Part shown: positions 27,114-35,721 of the stretch, piece after piece
How the letters are laid out: each line of letters starts with the position of its first letter
How positions within the stretch are numbered: position 1 is the first letter of the stretch
Source of the DNA: Streptomyces sp. WMMB 322
GTDB lineage: Bacteria; Actinomycetota; Actinomycetes; Streptomycetales; Streptomycetaceae
Reading direction: 5' to 3'
Length of the DNA: 64,000 bases
NCBI RefSeq assembly: GCF_900090145.1
Contig: NZ_FMHI01000020.1
Coordinates: 62,001-126,000, forward strand
Notes under the pieces: generated by a model
What the model saw: only the letters and a program-made list of their open reading frames with translations
Database searches by the model: none
Told to the model about the DNA's origin: nothing
Translations under genes and position numbers: made by a program

Positions 27114-28133
27114 ATGCCACTGCACCTTCAGTTCGGCACGGACGATCTGCTGCGCTGCCGCTTCGCCCTGTCGCCGCTGTGCGAGACCCACGAGGCCGTA
27201 CGCACACTGCGCCGCACGGACCGGCACAGCTACCACCTGCCGTGGCTGCGCAGAATCCACGACGCCCTCGCGGAGCTCGACCTGACCCCGCTGTGGCTGC
27301 TGATGCCCCGGCAGACCGGATACACGCCGGACTTCCTCGGTCCGCCGCCGGCCGCGGCCGGCGGAACGGGTACCGCGGTCTCCTTCGGCGACGAACTCGC
27401 GCGCGTACGGGCCGTCGACCCCGGCCTGGCTCGGCAGGAGATCGCCCGTTCCCTGGCGGGCACCCCGGGAGCCGCCGAGTCGGCGCGCGGCCGGGCGATG
27501 CTCGCCGACCCGGCACGGGCCGTGCGGGAGCTGGCCGACCTCACGGAGCGGGCCTGGGAGGCGCTGGTCGCCCCCGACTGGCCGCGGCTGCGGGACCTGC
27601 TGGAGGCCGACATCGCCCACCGCGCACGGCAGTTGGCCGAGGAAGGCCTGGAAGGACTCTTCGCGGACCTCCGGCCCGGACTGACGTGGCGCGACGGCAC
27701 TCTGTCGGTGCGCACCAAGTCCCGCACCCTGCTGGTGCAGGAGCTGAGGGGCCGCGGGGTGATGCTGATGCCCAGCGCGTTCATCTGGCCCGACGTCGTG
27801 AGTGGTTTCGCTCCGCCCTGGCAGCCCACAGTGATCTATCCCGCACGCGGTGTCGGCAGCCTGTGGCAGCGGCCCACACCCGGCGCGGCGAAGTCGCTGG
27901 CGCGTCTCATGGGCGCCAACCGGGCGGCCGTACTCGGCGAGTTGCAGGAGCCCGCCTCGACGACGGCGCTCGCCGCCCGCCTCGGACTCGCCCCGTCGTC
28001 GGTCTCCGCGCACCTCTCGGCGCTGCGCGACGCGGGACTGCTCACCTCTCGCCGCGTGCATCACCAAGTGCTCTACGAGCGCACGCCGTTGGGCATCGCC
28101 CTGCTCGGCGGAGGCGGCGGCTCTCAGCCCTGA
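27114..28133 (+). CDS. ArsR-like winged-helix regulator with a large N-terminal domain
   Basis: A 339-aa protein. Only the C-terminal part (about residues 262-325: AAVLGELQEPASTTALAARL and APSSVSAHLSALRDAGLLTS) is an ArsR/HTH_20-type DNA-binding domain. The first 250 residues form a helical domain found fused to such domains in many actinobacterial regulators, with conserved WLRRIHDAL and FIWPDVV segments. The ATG at 27114 has a GGAG nearby. Most likely it controls the divergent MFS gene. Confidence 0.82.
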   Translation: MPLHLQFGTDDLLRCRFALSPLCETHEAVRTLRRTDRHSYHLPWLRRIHDALAELDLTPLWLLMPRQTGYTPDFLGPPPAAAGGTGTAVSFGDELARVRAVDPGLARQEIARSLAGTPGAAESARGRAMLADPARAVRELADLTERAWEALVAPDWPRLRDLLEADIAHRARQLAEEGLEGLFADLRPGLTWRDGTLSVRTKSRTLLVQELRGRGVMLMPSAFIWPDVVSGFAPPWQPTVIYPARGVGSLWQRPTPGAAKSLARLMGANRAAVLGELQEPASTTALAARLGLAPSSVSAHLSALRDAGLLTSRRVHHQVLYERTPLGIALLGGGGGSQP

Positions 28134-28601
28134 CCGTGCTCCCCGCCGCCTCCGCCGAGCTGCTGCTCTGCCCGAAGCACCCGCCGAAACCGCCGCCCCG
28201 GAGGTGGCCTGCCAGCGGGCCCGTGGCCCCTCACCCGGCCGGCGAGGGGAGCCTGTCGGCTTCGCCGTCTGAGTGGACGTGAACACCGCGTTGCGGCCTT
28301 GCAGTTCTCCGGCTGCCGGGCCTGTGCTGCTCGACCGCTGGAAGCAGCCCAGGCCCGGCGCCGTCGCCGCGGCTCCGGCCCGATCTGCCGGTCTCCCGAG
28401 ACACCGAGGCTTCCCCATACCTCTCGGTTCAGAAGATCTCTCCGGACCGCGGCGGTCCCCCCTGTGCCTGAGTATTGTGGTCGGCTCGATTGGGCGTATC
28501 ACTGGTACAGGCTCTGGAAGAGACGCCGGCGCACTCACGAATGTGTCTCTTGGACGGAGCACCTGGCCGAGCCGGGGCGGGAAGGACAACGGGGGTCGCA
28601 G
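28134..28601. other. 468-bp region before the BTAD regulator
   Basis: I see no convincing gene. An in-frame extension of the regulator is open from 28299 but reads as low-quality Arg/Pro-rich sequence with no domain. Possible promoter sequences are TATTGT near 28473 and GGGGGT near the GTG start. G+C declines towards the regulator. Confidence 0.5.
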
Positions 28602-30722
28602 GTGGGCGCGAAAAACGCAGAGGACGCCGAAGGACCGTTACGGTTCACGGTGTTCGGCGCAATCGGGGCCTGGCGGGGCGAGGAGCAGCTGGACTTGGGG
28701 TCTGCGCGTCAGCGAGCCGTGCTGGCAGTGCTGCTGTTGCACGCGAACCGTCCGGTGGGCCGGGAACGGTTGATCGAAGCGGTGTGGGGAGCTCCCTCAC
28801 CGGCGTATGCGGTCAACCAGTTGCAGAAGTACGTCTCGGCGCTGCGGCGGATCTTGGAACCCGGCCGGACGGCACGTTCGCCGTCCAAGGTCCTGGTGTG
28901 GTCGGAGGGTGGATACATCCTGTGGGTCGCGAGGGACAGCCTCGATCTGTCGGTATTCGAGCACCGGGTCAGCCGGGGGCGGGAAGCATTCGCCGAGGGA
29001 GATGCCCAGCAGGCGGCGACGGAGCTTGCGGACGCGCTGGCTCTGTGGAGCGGCCCGGCCTTGGAGAACGTCTCCAGCGCGGTCCTGGATGTGGAGCGTG
29101 ACCGGCTGGCGGAGTTGCGGACCGCCGTATTGGAAGAGCGCATCGATACGGATCTCCACCTGGGACGCCATGGCCGGCTGATCCCCGAACTGACGCAGCT
29201 CGTCGCTGAGTTCCCACTCCGCGAGCGATTTGCTTCGCTGTTGATGCTGGCCCTCTTCCGGGCCGGCCGACAGGCCGAGGCGCTGGCGGTCTACGACACG
29301 GCGCGTGGCGTGCTGGCTGAGGAGCTGGGTATCGACCCCGGTCCCGAACTGCAGCAGCGGCACCGCCAGATCCTCACCAGCGACGCCGCGTTGACCCTTG
29401 ACGGGGCCGATGCCACAGAGCATCGGGGGCAGGGGCGACATCGGGTGCCGGCCTCGTGCCGCCCCGATTCAGCTGAAGACCTGGCGTTGCGGCTGGATGA
29501 CGCACGCAAGATGCAGATCAAAGCGGGGGACGAGGCGCGCACAGCCTACGCATTGGTGTTCCGGCTGCTGGGAATGGTGAACTCGCTGCAAGAAAGAGTG
29601 CAGCACCTCGAAGCCGAAAAGCGCCTGCATGCGCCGGGTCCAGAACTTCAGCAGGAACTGACCGCATCTCATGAACGGTTGGCGAAGGCCAGAAGGCAGC
29701 TCGCACAGGCACGGCGCGAGCGGGAGAGGGCTGAAGAAATCCAGTTGGCCACTCAGCGCTTGGTCGGAGAGCGGCTCCATGAACGGGAACCGGGCCCTCA
29801 GTCCCAGCTCGGAGAAGGTGACGCCGGCCACGACCGGTTCACGAGCGCGGAAGAATTCGGGCTGGCCCCGTTGTACGAAGTCGATCACCTCCTCGAAGCC
29901 TCCGAAATGCAACTCAAGGAGCAAGCGGGCCAGCTGGACGAACTGAGTGGCATGCTCGATCTCACAAGGCCGGCGGAGGAGGTCGACACCGATGACGACG
30001 TAAGAGTTGTCCGCGGAGAACTCGTGAACGGCCCTCCTGCGGGCGCTACCGCCCTGCCGGACCCACCCGAAGCCGCCGGAAGCCCTTCCGCCCGGAGTGA
30101 CGGCCCGGTCGAGCGGGACGCGGGAGACGATGGGACGGCACCCGCGGCAAAGCCCCTGCAGGCCAGGAAGAGTGAAGTCTCTGGGAGACTGACGTGGCTT
30201 CCGGGAGGGCTTCTTGCTGGGGCGGCTGCCTTCTTACTGGTCTATTCGTCGACGGTCTACGAGAGCCGCAACGTGAAACTCGACTACGATATGTCGAACC
30301 CTCCGGCCAGAATCAGCAGTTCAGCCACAGCGCTGCGCCCCCTCCTCCCTCCATCTCCGCAGTACACGCAGATGGGCAATCAGGACCTGTGGAGCGTATA
30401 CACCCCCGATGAGCGGTCTCCGGCCATAACATTCGAACGTCACCTGAAGGCGAAGCTCATCCTCTCTGCACCCGAAGACGCCGGCCCTCACTGCTCGGAA
30501 CCTCTGAGCATCGGCACAGGGTGGACTCTCAGCATCAACGGCGAGACAGAGATCAAGTCAGGAACACTCTCCGCGAACGCCGGGGACACCACGACGATCG
30601 ACAGCGCTCTCCCGGCCGATCCGGAGACGATCACTCTCACTGCATCAGCAAACAGCGCATGTGAGTTCAAGCTCGAGTTCCGGAAACCTACGATCCACTA
30701 CAAGGGCCTGTGGGTCTGGTGA
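28602..30722 (+). CDS. Membrane-tethered BTAD/SARP-like transcriptional regulator
   Basis: A 706-aa protein with an unusual layout. Residues 14-110 form an OmpR/SARP-type winged helix (LRFTVFGAIGAWRGEEQLDL, RQRAVLAVLLLHANRPVGRE). Residues 115-258 form the bacterial transcriptional activation domain (BTAD, TPR-like, ending GIDPGPELQQRHRQIL). Residues 295-455 are a long coiled-coil, followed by a Pro/Glu/Asp-rich linker. A single TM segment follows (about 530-552: WLPGGLLAGAAAFLLVYSS). Residues 553-706 would be outside and beta-rich, with Cys631 and Cys687 able to form a disulfide. This is the topology of ToxR/CadC one-component regulators. I chose the GTG at 28602 with GGGGGT upstream. Its coding DNA is about 62-65% G+C in sampled lines against about 72% next to it, a sign of transfer. 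No biosynthetic cluster adjoins it. Target and signal are unknown. Confidence 0.85.
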   Translation: MGAKNAEDAEGPLRFTVFGAIGAWRGEEQLDLGSARQRAVLAVLLLHANRPVGRERLIEAVWGAPSPAYAVNQLQKYVSALRRILEPGRTARSPSKVLVWSEGGYILWVARDSLDLSVFEHRVSRGREAFAEGDAQQAATELADALALWSGPALENVSSAVLDVERDRLAELRTAVLEERIDTDLHLGRHGRLIPELTQLVAEFPLRERFASLLMLALFRAGRQAEALAVYDTARGVLAEELGIDPGPELQQRHRQILTSDAALTLDGADATEHRGQGRHRVPASCRPDSAEDLALRLDDARKMQIKAGDEARTAYALVFRLLGMVNSLQERVQHLEAEKRLHAPGPELQQELTASHERLAKARRQLAQARRERERAEEIQLATQRLVGERLHEREPGPQSQLGEGDAGHDRFTSAEEFGLAPLYEVDHLLEASEMQLKEQAGQLDELSGMLDLTRPAEEVDTDDDVRVVRGELVNGPPAGATALPDPPEAAGSPSARSDGPVERDAGDDGTAPAAKPLQARKSEVSGRLTWLPGGLLAGAAAFLLVYSSTVYESRNVKLDYDMSNPPARISSSATALRPLLPPSPQYTQMGNQDLWSVYTPDERSPAITFERHLKAKLILSAPEDAGPHCSEPLSIGTGWTLSINGETEIKSGTLSANAGDTTTIDSALPADPETITLTASANSACEFKLEFRKPTIHYKGLWVW

Positions 30723-30872
30723 TCTGCATCACCTCCACGGCGGCCGGGAGCACGGCACCGAAGCGGCGGGCATGAGCGCTTGAACGGACCACCGTCCTGT
30801 CCAGGTCGACGCGGCCGGAAACCGGTGATCGCCCACCGAGGGCAACGCTCCGCTCCATCAGGGGCGGAAGGC

Positions 30873-31169
30873 TCAGCGCCGGTCCAGCTGCTGCTCCACG
30901 GACGCGACCTTCGAGGTGAGGCCGTCCGTCACGCCCTGCCGGATGTCGGCCTTGAGGACGAGCGAGACGCGCGGCGCCCGCGCCTCGACGGCCGCGACCG
31001 CCCTGCGCACGACGTCCATGCACTCCTCCCAGTCGCCTTCCAGCGAGGTGAACATGGCGTCGGTGCGGTTCGGCAGGCCCGATTCGCGCACGACGCGCAC
31101 GGCGTCCGCCACGTAGGACCCGACGTCCTCGCCCACCCCGAGCGGCGTCACGGAGAAGGCGACGATCAC
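30873..31169 (-). CDS. MTH1187/YkoF-type thiamine-binding protein (DUF77)
   Basis: A 98-aa ferredoxin-like fold protein (VAFSVTPLGVGEDVGSYVADAV, TDAMFTSLEGDWEECM). The family binds thiamine or related pyrimidines and forms tetramers. Its role in cells is poorly known. The GTG start overlaps the stop of the upstream DUF3817 gene by 4 bp, so the two are co-translated. Confidence 0.88.
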   Translation of the reverse strand: MIVAFSVTPLGVGEDVGSYVADAVRVVRESGLPNRTDAMFTSLEGDWEECMDVVRRAVAAVEARAPRVSLVLKADIRQGVTDGLTSKVASVEQQLDRR

Positions 31170-31555
31170 GGCTTCTCCGCGTTCACGCGCCGCGAGTCCT
31201 GCTCCTTGCGGGCGCGGGCGGCGATCACGCCGGCCTCCTCCTCACGCCGCAGTGCCTTGTCGGCGAAGAAACCACCGGCAGGCAGCACGGACAGGACGAA
31301 CATGAAAGCGGCCCGGCCGAGCGGCCAGCGCACGCGGTTCCAGGCGTCGGCCCAGAAGAGCACATACAGGACGAAGAGCCCGCCGTGCACGGCGCCCACC
31401 ACGGGCACGGCGTTGAACTCGGTGGTCCGCTTCAGCACGGAGCACACGAGCAGCAGCAGGAACGAGATCGCCTCCGGGGTGGAGACCAGACGGAGACGGC
31501 GCAGGGCGGAGACCGACTTCGGCGGCAGGCCGGTCGGGGATTCCAGGATCGACAC
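31166..31555 (-). CDS. DUF3817 membrane protein (second copy)
   Basis: A 129-aa protein with three TM segments and the family pattern VVGAVHGGLFVLYVLFWADA and RWPLGRAAFMFVLSVLPAGGFF. A charged C-terminal tail follows. I chose the GTG at 31555, which has GAGG upstream. It is paralogous to the gene at 24522. It is translationally coupled to the thiamine-binding-type protein and divergent from the first AIM24 gene. Confidence 0.85.
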   Translation of the reverse strand: MSILESPTGLPPKSVSALRRLRLVSTPEAISFLLLLVCSVLKRTTEFNAVPVVGAVHGGLFVLYVLFWADAWNRVRWPLGRAAFMFVLSVLPAGGFFADKALRREEEAGVIAARARKEQDSRRVNAEKP

Positions 31556-31647
31556 GGGAGACCTCGCTTGTTTGTGAAGTGATGCACAAGCGCTGCCCAT
31601 TCTTGCAGCCTTGCCCGGCCTCGCCCAGCCCAGGGTAGGTTTCGTGT

Positions 31648-32286
31648 GTGGCTCAGTTCCGACTTCACAGTCCGCATGTGCTCGCCGTCTCGATGACCGG
31701 CGACGCCGTGAAAGCGAAGAACGGTTCCATGGTCGCCTACGACGGCGAGATGGCGTTCAAGAAGATGTCAGGCGGCGGCGAAGGCCTGCGGGGAATGGTG
31801 ACCCGTCGGCTGACCGGCGAGCAGATGACGGTCATGGAGGTGAAGGGGCACGGCACGTGCTACTTCGCCGACCGCGCCAGCGAGATCAACCTCGTCCAGC
31901 TCAACGGCGAGACGCTGCACGTCGAAGCGAGCAACCTGCTCTGCACCGACTCGGGCCTGCGCACGGGCACCAGCTTCACCGGGCTGCGCGGCGCCTCCCA
32001 GGGGAACGGGCTGTTCACGACCACCGTCGAGGGCACCGGGCAGGCAGCCCTGATGTCGGACGGGCCGGCCGTGGTCCTGAGGGTCGCGCAGGGCATGCCG
32101 CTCCAGGTCGACCCGGGCGCCTACATCGCGCATCAGGGCAACCTCCAGCAGCACTTCCAGTCCGGGGTCAACTTCTGCACGTTCATGGGCGAGGGCTCGG
32201 GCGAGTCCTTCCAGATCCGGTTCGAGGGGGACGGGCTGGTCTACGTGCAGCCCAGCGAGCGCAACACGATCGGGGGCGAGGTGTGA
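31648..32286 (+). CDS. AIM24 family protein, first of three
   Basis: A 212-aa protein of the AIM24 beta-sandwich family (VAYDGEMAFKKM, FADRASEINLVQLNGETLHVEASNLL split over the middle, VDPGAYIAHQGN, VYVQPS). In yeast, AIM24 is mitochondrial; bacterial functions are unknown. A TAGGTT box (31636-31641) 6 nt before the GTG suggests a leaderless message. Its stop overlaps the next start by 1 bp (TGATG). Confidence 0.87.
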   Translation: MAQFRLHSPHVLAVSMTGDAVKAKNGSMVAYDGEMAFKKMSGGGEGLRGMVTRRLTGEQMTVMEVKGHGTCYFADRASEINLVQLNGETLHVEASNLLCTDSGLRTGTSFTGLRGASQGNGLFTTTVEGTGQAALMSDGPAVVLRVAQGMPLQVDPGAYIAHQGNLQQHFQSGVNFCTFMGEGSGESFQIRFEGDGLVYVQPSERNTIGGEV

Positions 32287-32936
32287 TGCCGTTCCGCGAG
32301 ATCAGCAGCAAGATGGTCGAGGCCCAAGTGCAGCCGGGGCAGCGGCTGTTCAGCCAGCGTGGCGCCATGATCGCCTACAAGGGGGACGTCCGCTTCACCC
32401 CCAACATGCAGGGCGGCCAGGGGGGCGTGATGTCCATGATCGGGCGCCGTGTGGCGAACGAGGCGACACCGCTGATGACGGTCGAGGGAAGCGGAACGGT
32501 GATGTTCGGCCACGGCGGTCACCACGTCGAGGTGATCCAACTGGACGGTGACACCCTCTGCGTCGAGGCCGACCGTCTCCTCGCCTTCGACGGCACGCTG
32601 GAGCAGGGCACGCTCTTCCTCGGCTCCGACGGCGGCGTGATGGGCATGGTGCGCGGCCAGGTCACCGGCCAGGGCCTCTTCACCACGACGCTCAAGGGCA
32701 AGGGCTCCGTCGCGGTGATGGCGCACGGCGGCGTCATCCAGCTGCCCGTCACCCCCGACCGTCCCGTGCACGTGGACCCCCAGGCATATGTGGCGCACCA
32801 CGGCGACGTGCGCAACAAGCTCTCCACGGCCCTCGGCTGGCGCGACATGGTGGGTCGCGGCTCGGGCGAGGCCTTCCAGCTCGAACTGTCAGGAAACGGC
32901 GCCGTGTTCGTTCAGGCCAGTGAGGAGAAGCTGTGA
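32286..32936 (+). CDS. AIM24 family protein, second of three
   Basis: A 216-aa paralog of the preceding protein (MIAYKGDVRFTPNMQGG, LTVE-type core, VDPQAYVAHHGDV, GRGSGEAFQLELSGNGAVFVQ with the final Q-A-S strand). It overlaps the first gene by 1 bp and the third by 4 bp (GTGA). The three products are therefore probably made together and may form a hetero-oligomer. Confidence 0.87.
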   Translation: MPFREISSKMVEAQVQPGQRLFSQRGAMIAYKGDVRFTPNMQGGQGGVMSMIGRRVANEATPLMTVEGSGTVMFGHGGHHVEVIQLDGDTLCVEADRLLAFDGTLEQGTLFLGSDGGVMGMVRGQVTGQGLFTTTLKGKGSVAVMAHGGVIQLPVTPDRPVHVDPQAYVAHHGDVRNKLSTALGWRDMVGRGSGEAFQLELSGNGAVFVQASEEKL

Positions 32937-33718
32937 CCGCCCCGCAGATCCTGGACGTCACGACCCTGCCGTCCGACGACAACGTGAACTCCTACACCTT
33001 CTGCGTGGAACTCAACGGCCAGTGGTTCCTCCAGAAGGGCAAGATGATCGCCTACTACGGGCAGATCGACTTCAGCGGCGTCGGCCACGGCCATCTCGAC
33101 GCCCTCGTCGCGAGCAGCTTCCACTCCCCCCTGCACGCGGCCGACTGGGTCGTCGCCGAGGGCCACGGCAAGATGCTGCTCGCCGACCGCGCCTTCGACG
33201 TCAACTCCTACGACCTGGAGGACGGCAACCTCACGGTGCGCTCCGGGAACCTCCTGGCCTTCGAGCCGACGCTGTCGCTCAAGCAGTCGATCATCCCCGG
33301 GTTCCTCACGCTCATCGGGACGGGCAAGTTCGTCGCCGCGTCCAACGGTGCGGTGCACTTCGTCGAGCCGCCCGTCCGCGTCGACCCGCAGGCCCTGGTC
33401 GGCTGGGCGGACTGCCCTTCGCCGTGCCATCACTACGACCACGGCTACCTCAAGGGCGTACTGGGCGGCATCAGGGCCATGACGGGTATCGGCGGCGCCT
33501 CCGGCGAGGAGCACCAGTTCGAGTTCGTGGGTTCGGGGACCGTCCTGATCCAGTCCAGCGAGGCGCTCATGGCGGAGCAGGCGACGGGTGCGGTGCCGAA
33601 CGAGGCGGGCGTCCCGGGCGGAGGCCCGCACGGCGGACAGCAAGGGGGCCAGCACGGCGGGCAGGCCCCGCAGCTCCCGGGCCAGCTCGGAAGCCTGCAG
33701 CGCAGGTTCGGGCTGTGA
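32933..33718 (+). CDS. AIM24 family protein, third and divergent copy
   Basis: A 261-aa paralog with the same core (KMIAYYGQIDFSG, LADRAFDVNSYDLEDGNLTV, VDPQALVGWAD, GSGTVLIQSSE). It has two differences from its neighbours. One is a CPSPCHHYDHGY segment at about residue 163, which could bind a metal. The other is a Gly/Gln/His-rich tail of about 45 residues. GTG start overlapping the previous gene. Confidence 0.85.
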   Translation: MTAPQILDVTTLPSDDNVNSYTFCVELNGQWFLQKGKMIAYYGQIDFSGVGHGHLDALVASSFHSPLHAADWVVAEGHGKMLLADRAFDVNSYDLEDGNLTVRSGNLLAFEPTLSLKQSIIPGFLTLIGTGKFVAASNGAVHFVEPPVRVDPQALVGWADCPSPCHHYDHGYLKGVLGGIRAMTGIGGASGEEHQFEFVGSGTVLIQSSEALMAEQATGAVPNEAGVPGGGPHGGQQGGQHGGQAPQLPGQLGSLQRRFGL

Positions 33719-33766
33719 GTGAGGGACCAGCGCACATCTGTACGGGCGCTGGGTAAAGTCTCATGC

Positions 33767-34252
33767 ATGGACCCCGACAACGGCACCAACGGCACCCGTT
33801 GGCTCACCGCTGACGAGCAGAGAGCGTGGCGCATCCACCTGGACGTGAACCGCCTGCTCATGTACCAGCTGGAGCGCGACCTCCAGCCGTTCGGCCTGAC
33901 CATGAACGACTACGAGATCCTTGTCAACCTCTCCGAGTCCGCGGAACACCGGATGCGGATGAGTGACCTCGCGGCCTCCACTCTTCAGTCCAAGAGCCGC
34001 CTTTCGCACCAGGTCACGCGCATGGAGAAGGCGGGTCTGGTCCGCCGGGAGAACTGCGAGTCCGACAAGCGCGGACTCTTCGCCGTGCTGACCGAGGACG
34101 GCTGGGAGACGATGCGCCGCGTCGCGCCCCATCACGTCGACTCCGTACGGCGCCACTTCATCGACCGCATGTCGCCCGAGGACCTGGAGCACCTGCACGA
34201 GACGCTCCTGCCCGTGGCCGAGAAACTCCGCGCCGAACGCGGCAGGTTCTAG
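33767..34252 (+). CDS. absC: MarR-family regulator, AbsC-like
   Basis: A 161-aa winged-helix protein (DLAASTLQSKSRLSHQVTRM recognition region, wing NCESDKRGLFAVLTEDG). The sequence and the adjoining two-component system fit my memory of S. coelicolor AbsC, a regulator tied to antibiotic production and zinc genes. The symbol is therefore provisional. TAAAGT (33754-33759) lies 7 nt before the ATG, with no ribosome site, so a leaderless transcript is likely. Its stop codon lies inside a CTAG shared with the convergent kinase gene. Confidence 0.8.
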   Translation: MDPDNGTNGTRWLTADEQRAWRIHLDVNRLLMYQLERDLQPFGLTMNDYEILVNLSESAEHRMRMSDLAASTLQSKSRLSHQVTRMEKAGLVRRENCESDKRGLFAVLTEDGWETMRRVAPHHVDSVRRHFIDRMSPEDLEHLHETLLPVAEKLRAERGRF

Positions 34253-35721
34253 GGACCGTCCTTGTCCGGCCCGGCCGAGGGTCCGACGCCCTCTTCGCCG
34301 GGCGCCGCCGGGAGCCGCAGAACGAAGCGGGAGCCCTCCGTGACCGTCAGGGTTCCGCCGTGCCGCGTCGCCACATCGCGGGCGATGGCGAGGCCGAGCC
34401 CCGCGCCGCCCTCGTCGCGGCTTCGGGCGTCGTCGAGACGTACGAAACGCTCGAAGATGCGCTCCCGCTCGTCCTCCGGCACGCCCGGGCCGTCGTCGCC
34501 GACCTCCAGCTCCACCCACCGGCCGGCGGCATCCCTGCTCTCCCGCACGGACACGTCGACCAGGGAGGCCGCGTGCCGCTGCGCGTTCTGCAGCAGATTG
34601 ATCACCACTCGCGCCAACTGCGCCCGCGAGCCCGTCACTTCGGTAACGGCCATCTCCCCCAGCCGTACGGGGTGCGGCCCGCGGTGCTGCGCCACCTCCT
34701 CCCGTACGAGCGCGCCCAGCGCCACCCGGGCCTTCCCCGGCCGCTCGCCGGCGTCGAGGCGGGCGAGGAGCAGGAGGTCCGTCGCGAGCTGCTGGAGCCG
34801 CACCGTGTCCTGGACCGCACCGTCCAGATCGAGCAGGTCCGGGTGCGCTGCGCCCACCTCGAGCTGGGTGCGCAGTGAGGCGATGGGGCTGCGCAGCTCG
34901 TGCGAGACGTCCGCGACGAACCGCCGCTGCCGCTCGACGGACGCCTCCAGGGCCGCGAGGGTGTCGTTCGTCGTGCGGGCCAGTCGCGCGACCTCGTCCC
35001 GTGCGTGCGGTTCGGGCACCCGGCGCGAGAGGTCGGCGCTCGCCATGATCCCGGCCATCTCGCTGCGAATGCTCTCCACCGGCCGCAGTGCACGCCGCGT
35101 CACGAGCCAGGTGACACCGCCCACGACCAGCAGCAGCAGCGGCAGTCCGATGAGCATCGCCTGCGTGACGGAGGAGACCGCTTCCTGCTGGTCCTTGAGC
35201 GAGGCGCCCGCGTAGACGGTGACGGGGGTTCCGTCGCGGGTGCTGCCCTGCACTCCGGCCACGGTGAAGTCCGCCTCGGCGGAACCGTCGTCGTCCGTGG
35301 GGAGCGAGAGCGTCTTCACCTCGCTGTCGCTGTCGGTCCCGCCGTCGTCGCCGTCCTCGTCGCCGTCGTCGTCGCGCTCCCCCCAGTCCCCCGCGGGCCC
35401 GGGGCGGTTGAAGTCCGCGACGGGGCCCTTGCCGCGCAGGGTCTCGCCCGCACCGAGCACCTTTCCGCGCGGGCCGACGACCTGCACGGGCTCGTCCGCG
35501 TCGCTGTCGATCCCGTCGACGTCCTCGCCGATTGCGGACGCGTCGACGTGGGAGACCTGCGCCGCCACCTCCCGCGCCGTCGCCTCCGCCTGAAGCCGCG
35601 CGTTCCCGGCGAGTCCGTCCCGCAGCACACCCACCACCGCGATCCCTGCGGCCACCAGCGCGACCGCCACCACGAGGGTCGCGCCCAGCGCCGCACGCGT
35701 ACGGACGGGCAGGCTACGCAC
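34249..35721 (-). CDS. Sensor histidine kinase, HisKA type
   Basis: A 490-aa kinase. TM1 is at about residues 11-33. The extracytoplasmic domain (34-185) contains a strongly acidic loop (residues 116-134, mostly Asp/Glu/Gly). TM2 is at about 187-208, followed by HAMP and the H-box VADVSHELRSPIASL with His274. The ATPase region has NLLQNAQRHA, DDGPGVP and GAGLGLAIA. The GTG start overlaps the regulator stop by 8 bp. The acidic sensor loop suggests a cation or cationic-peptide signal (inference). Confidence 0.9.
   Translation of the reverse strand: MRSLPVRTRAALGATLVVAVALVAAGIAVVGVLRDGLAGNARLQAEATAREVAAQVSHVDASAIGEDVDGIDSDADEPVQVVGPRGKVLGAGETLRGKGPVADFNRPGPAGDWGERDDDGDEDGDDGGTDSDSEVKTLSLPTDDDGSAEADFTVAGVQGSTRDGTPVTVYAGASLKDQQEAVSSVTQAMLIGLPLLLLVVGGVTWLVTRRALRPVESIRSEMAGIMASADLSRRVPEPHARDEVARLARTTNDTLAALEASVERQRRFVADVSHELRSPIASLRTQLEVGAAHPDLLDLDGAVQDTVRLQQLATDLLLLARLDAGERPGKARVALGALVREEVAQHRGPHPVRLGEMAVTEVTGSRAQLARVVINLLQNAQRHAASLVDVSVRESRDAAGRWVELEVGDDGPGVPEDERERIFERFVRLDDARSRDEGGAGLGLAIARDVATRHGGTLTVTEGSRFVLRLPAAPGEEGVGPSAGPDKDGP

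Noticed and set aside
24483..28133. A 1216-codon continuous plus-strand frame ending in the ArsR-like gene.
   Set aside because: Only the last 340 codons encode a recognisable protein. The rest is antisense to the DUF3817, MarR and MFS genes.
28299..28601. An earlier start for the BTAD regulator at 28299.
   Set aside because: The 101-codon extension is Arg/Pro-rich with no domain. The winged helix begins right after the GTG at 28602, which has a ribosome site.
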